DNA of 64,000 nt from CAYWMD01 sp964458575 (GTDB lineage Bacteria; Verrucomicrobiota; Verrucomicrobiia; Limisphaerales; JADLHS01), in NCBI GenBank assembly GCA_964458575.1, contig CAYWMD010000002.1, positions 62,001 to 126,000 of the forward strand, in the 5' to 3' direction. The position numbers and the translations under genes were made by a program. The notes under the pieces were generated by a model. That model was not told the DNA's origin. It did no database searches and was given only the letters and a program-made list of their open reading frames with translations. Of this stretch, positions 61,667 to 64,000 are shown one piece after another (position 1 is the stretch's first letter; each line of letters starts with the position of its first letter).

Positions 61667-63319
61667 ATGAAAACATTCATTCTATTCGCGTACTGCTTCC
61701 TGCTGGCCGGCTTGATGGCCGCCAGCCCGGCCGCTGCCGCAACGGCGCCGCCGAACATTGTTATCATCATGAGCGACGACATGGGGTGGTCGGACATCGG
61801 TTGTTACGGCGGCGAAATCCGTACGCCGAACCTGGACCAATTGGCGGCCCATGGCGTTCGGTTCACCCACTTTTACAACACTGGCCGGTGTTGCCCCACG
61901 CGGGCGGCTTTGTTGACGGGGCTCTATTCGCACCAAGCTGGAGTGGGTCACATGACCGGCGACCGCGGCTACGCCGGCTACCGCGGCGAGTTGAACCGGC
62001 ATTGCCTGACCATCGGCGAGGTATTGCGCTTGGCGGGTTACCGCACGTACGCGGTGGGCAAATGGCACGTGGCGCGCAACACAAAACCGGAAGGGGAGAA
62101 ATACAACTGGCCGCTGCAACGCGGCTTCGATCATCACTATGGCATCATCGGTGGCGCGTCGGATTATTTCAAAGCTCCGCGTCTCACGCGCGACAATGAC
62201 TGCTTTGCCTGGGACACCGATCCCGAGTACAAGCCCGAGACCTTTTACCTCACCGATGCGTTTGCCCATCACGCGGTGAAGTTCCTGAACGACCACGCGC
62301 GAACTGCTGGCGGAAAACCGTTCTTTCTGTACCTGGCTTTCACCGCCGCGCATTGGCCGATCCAGGCGATTGAGTCGGACATTGACAACTACAACGGACA
62401 GTACGACGCGGGCTACGAAGCCATACGCCAGGCGCGCTGGCAGCGCCTGAAATCAATGGGCCTCGTCAATCCGGCGTGGACGCTCTCGCCGACCGTTGGC
62501 GAATGGGACAAATTTCCCGAACCCAAGTGGGAGGCGCGCATGATGCAGGCGTATGCCGCGATGGTGACGCGCATGGACCAGGGCGTGGGCCGCGTCGTGG
62601 GGACACTCAAGGAGAACGGCGTTTTCGACAACACCATCATCTTCTTTCTGCAAGACAACGGCGCCTGCGCCGAGCCCGTGAAACACGAGAATCCGGAGTC
62701 CTACCGCCTCCAGCCCGGCGCGCCCGACACCTTTCTCGGTTACGGACGCAATCTGGCCAACGTGAGCAACACCCCTTACCGCTACTACAAACATTGGCAA
62801 CATGAGGGCGGCATCAGCACTCCGCTGATCGTGCACTGGCCCGCCGGCATTCCGGCCGCCCGCCGCAACCAGCTTGTGAACGACCCCGGGCACTTGATTG
62901 ATTTGATGGCCACCTGCGTTGACGTGGCTCAGGCGAAATATCCGCGCCGGTTCAAAGGCGAGACGATCCGGCCAATGGAAGGGGTGAGTCTCGTGCCGGC
63001 GCTGTCGGGCCGGCCGCTGAAACGAAAGTCACCAATCTTCTGGGAACACGAAGGCAACCGCGCCGTGCGCGACGGGCAATGGAAACTGGTTTCGGCCCAC
63101 GCCGGCGGCCAGGGCGAATGGGAATTGTATGACCTGGAAGCTGACCGCACCGAGATGCACGATCTGGCAAAGGCGATGCCTGATCGTGTCAAAAAGCTGG
63201 CCGCCCTATGGCAGCAATGGGCCGAACGGGTGGGCGTCCAGCCGTGGCCGCTGAAAGCCCGTCCTTCCTCGCCCGTGCCCGTGACGGACGCCGCGAAACC
63301 CGCACCGGCAAACCCGTAA
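61667..63319 (+). CDS. Secreted arylsulfatase-type sulfatase
   Basis: The 550-residue enzyme has a signal peptide (FILFAYCFLLAGLMAASPAAAA), NIVIIMSDDMGWSDIGCYGG (metal-binding Asp pair) and the formylglycine motif CCPTRAALLTG (about 65-75, Cys-type; T in place of the more common S). Further motifs are GKWHVARN, FFLYLAFTAAHWPIQAIE and FFLQDNGACAEP. It hydrolyses sulfate esters, probably on a polysaccharide, outside the cytoplasm. The ATG at 61667 is chosen because it begins the signal peptide; the upstream frame is not protein-like. It is convergent with the partial sulfatase at the right edge. Confidence 0.92.
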   Translation: MKTFILFAYCFLLAGLMAASPAAAATAPPNIVIIMSDDMGWSDIGCYGGEIRTPNLDQLAAHGVRFTHFYNTGRCCPTRAALLTGLYSHQAGVGHMTGDRGYAGYRGELNRHCLTIGEVLRLAGYRTYAVGKWHVARNTKPEGEKYNWPLQRGFDHHYGIIGGASDYFKAPRLTRDNDCFAWDTDPEYKPETFYLTDAFAHHAVKFLNDHARTAGGKPFFLYLAFTAAHWPIQAIESDIDNYNGQYDAGYEAIRQARWQRLKSMGLVNPAWTLSPTVGEWDKFPEPKWEARMMQAYAAMVTRMDQGVGRVVGTLKENGVFDNTIIFFLQDNGACAEPVKHENPESYRLQPGAPDTFLGYGRNLANVSNTPYRYYKHWQHEGGISTPLIVHWPAGIPAARRNQLVNDPGHLIDLMATCVDVAQAKYPRRFKGETIRPMEGVSLVPALSGRPLKRKSPIFWEHEGNRAVRDGQWKLVSAHAGGQGEWELYDLEADRTEMHDLAKAMPDRVKKLAALWQQWAERVGVQPWPLKARPSSPVPVTDAAKPAPANP

Positions 63320-63433
63320 AGCGCGGCGCGGAACAGCCTCGTCTTCCGCTCGATCATCGCGACTGCGTTGCACCTCTCCGGCCGACGCCGCCTTAATTAG
63401 CCGCGTCGCGCCATTCCGCCCGTGGTTGGGAAT

Positions 63434-64000
63434 TCATTCCTTCTTCTTTTTGGGCGGCGCTTTCGCATTGGGCAGCGGCATGGATTCGGGCGGGTCTTTG
63501 ACTGGCACCTTGAGTTCCCGGCGCAAACGTTCCAATTCAGCGTGCAGCCCGCGTTGCGCGTCCGCGTAACCGGGTTCACCGTAAACGCTGCGCATCTCCT
63601 GCGGGTCCTTTTGCAGGTCGAACAACTCCCAATAATCCACGTCCGGGTAATAGAAATGGACGAGCTTGTATCGGTCGGTCACCACGCCGTAGTGACGCCG
63701 GACGCTGTGCGCGCCGGGGTACTCGTAATAATGGTAGTAAAAGCTTTTGCGCCAATCGGGCGGGGTCTGGCCGCGCAGCAATGGCACCAGGCTGCGGCCC
63801 TGAATGTCTCCGGGTACCGGGACGCCGGCCGCTTCGAGAAACGTGCTGGCGAAATCCAGATTGGAAACCAGCTCCCGGTTGCGGCTGCCCGGCTGGGTGA
63901 CGCCGGGCCAGCGGATGAGCAATGGCGTGCGCAGCGACTGTTCGAAAATCCACCGTTTGTCGAACCACCCGTGCTCGCCAACGTAAAATCCCTGGTCCGA
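63434..64000 (-). CDS. Sulfatase, C-terminal part only (runs off the right edge)
   Basis: The frame is open to base 64000, where it reads SDQGFYVGEHGWFDKRWIFE followed by QSLRTPLLIRWPGV, the typical C-terminal substrate and metal region of type I sulfatases. The visible 188 residues include LFDLQKDPQEMRSVYGEPGY and end in a Lys-rich tail (KAPPKKKKE). The catalytic Cys motif lies outside the window. An apparent start at 63922 is an internal codon. This is the third sulfatase of the window. Confidence 0.88.
   Translation of the reverse strand, partial: SDQGFYVGEHGWFDKRWIFEQSLRTPLLIRWPGVTQPGSRNRELVSNLDFASTFLEAAGVPVPGDIQGRSLVPLLRGQTPPDWRKSFYYHYYEYPGAHSVRRHYGVVTDRYKLVHFYYPDVDYWELFDLQKDPQEMRSVYGEPGYADAQRGLHAELERLRRELKVPVKDPPESMPLPNAKAPPKKKKE

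Overview
The window looks like a scaffold from a Verrucomicrobiota bacterium, most likely a Pedosphaerales/Limisphaerales type, or a close PVC-superphylum relative. This is inferred from gene content. There is a cytochrome-linked DUF1549/DUF1553 protein followed by a Tat-exported DUF1501 protein, a second lone planctomycete-type cytochrome c domain, three Gfo/Idh/MocA oxidoreductases (two with Tat signals), three sulfatases, and a PEP-CTERM protein with autotransporter-associated beta-strand repeats. The DNA is GC-rich, with long antisense shadow ORFs. A 10-N run at 5915-5924 shows that it is a gapped draft assembly, possibly metagenomic.

Layout. 1-3060: 3' part of a NodU/CmcH-type carbamoyltransferase, a WecG/TagA/CpsF glycosyltransferase and a small lipoprotein closed by a clear terminator. 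3070-11681: degradative and secreted block with cytochrome c, Gfo/Idh/MocA, an IS630 remnant, a sulfatase, and the PSCyt/DUF1549/DUF1553 plus DUF1501 pair. 11764-15446: adenosine deaminase, a NahK-like sugar kinase and a second Gfo/Idh/MocA protein. 15462-21527 (minus strand): PAS/GAF sigma-54 activator, phosphatase, OsmC protein, methyltransferase and TPR protein. 21839-32650: mixed accessory region with a metallophosphoesterase, a TIM-barrel isomerase, a truncated ECF sigma factor, a cupin/HEAT/TIM-barrel run, a DUF2283 protein, a tandem CbiX-like chelatase, a frameshifted SIMPL protein and a beta-propeller protein.

32680-36512: conserved tyrA-aroA-cmk-plsC housekeeping operon. 36565-41156: Gfo/Idh/MocA, a small coiled-coil protein, tmk, cysS and an RluE-like pseudouridine synthase. 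41237-51645: a very large secreted subtilase, a two-subunit class I fumarase and the PEP-CTERM/beta-strand-repeat protein. 51817-58935 (minus strand): XerC-type recombinase, an unknown 537-residue protein, topoisomerase III and mnmE. 58936-64000: a small conserved protein, an ATP-grasp-like protein overlapping marC, a sulfatase and the C-terminal part of another sulfatase running off the right edge.

The degradative genes (sulfatases, Gfo/Idh/MocA, TIM-barrel and propeller proteins, PSCyt/DUF1501) suggest a heterotroph feeding on complex, probably sulfated, polysaccharides. The rest is core metabolism and genome maintenance.

No tRNA, rRNA, CRISPR array or intact mobile element was found. I did not find a convincing undescribed multi-gene system. 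The most unusual signal is repetitive DNA: short tandem repeats with 6-, 7-, 10- and 14-base periods, a palindromic 62-nt element in at least two copies, and a GC-rich dispersed repeat. Several of these lie inside reading frames (mnmE, the CbiX-like gene, the ATP-grasp-like gene). aroA is also odd, with an AT-richer middle section and a probable insertion.
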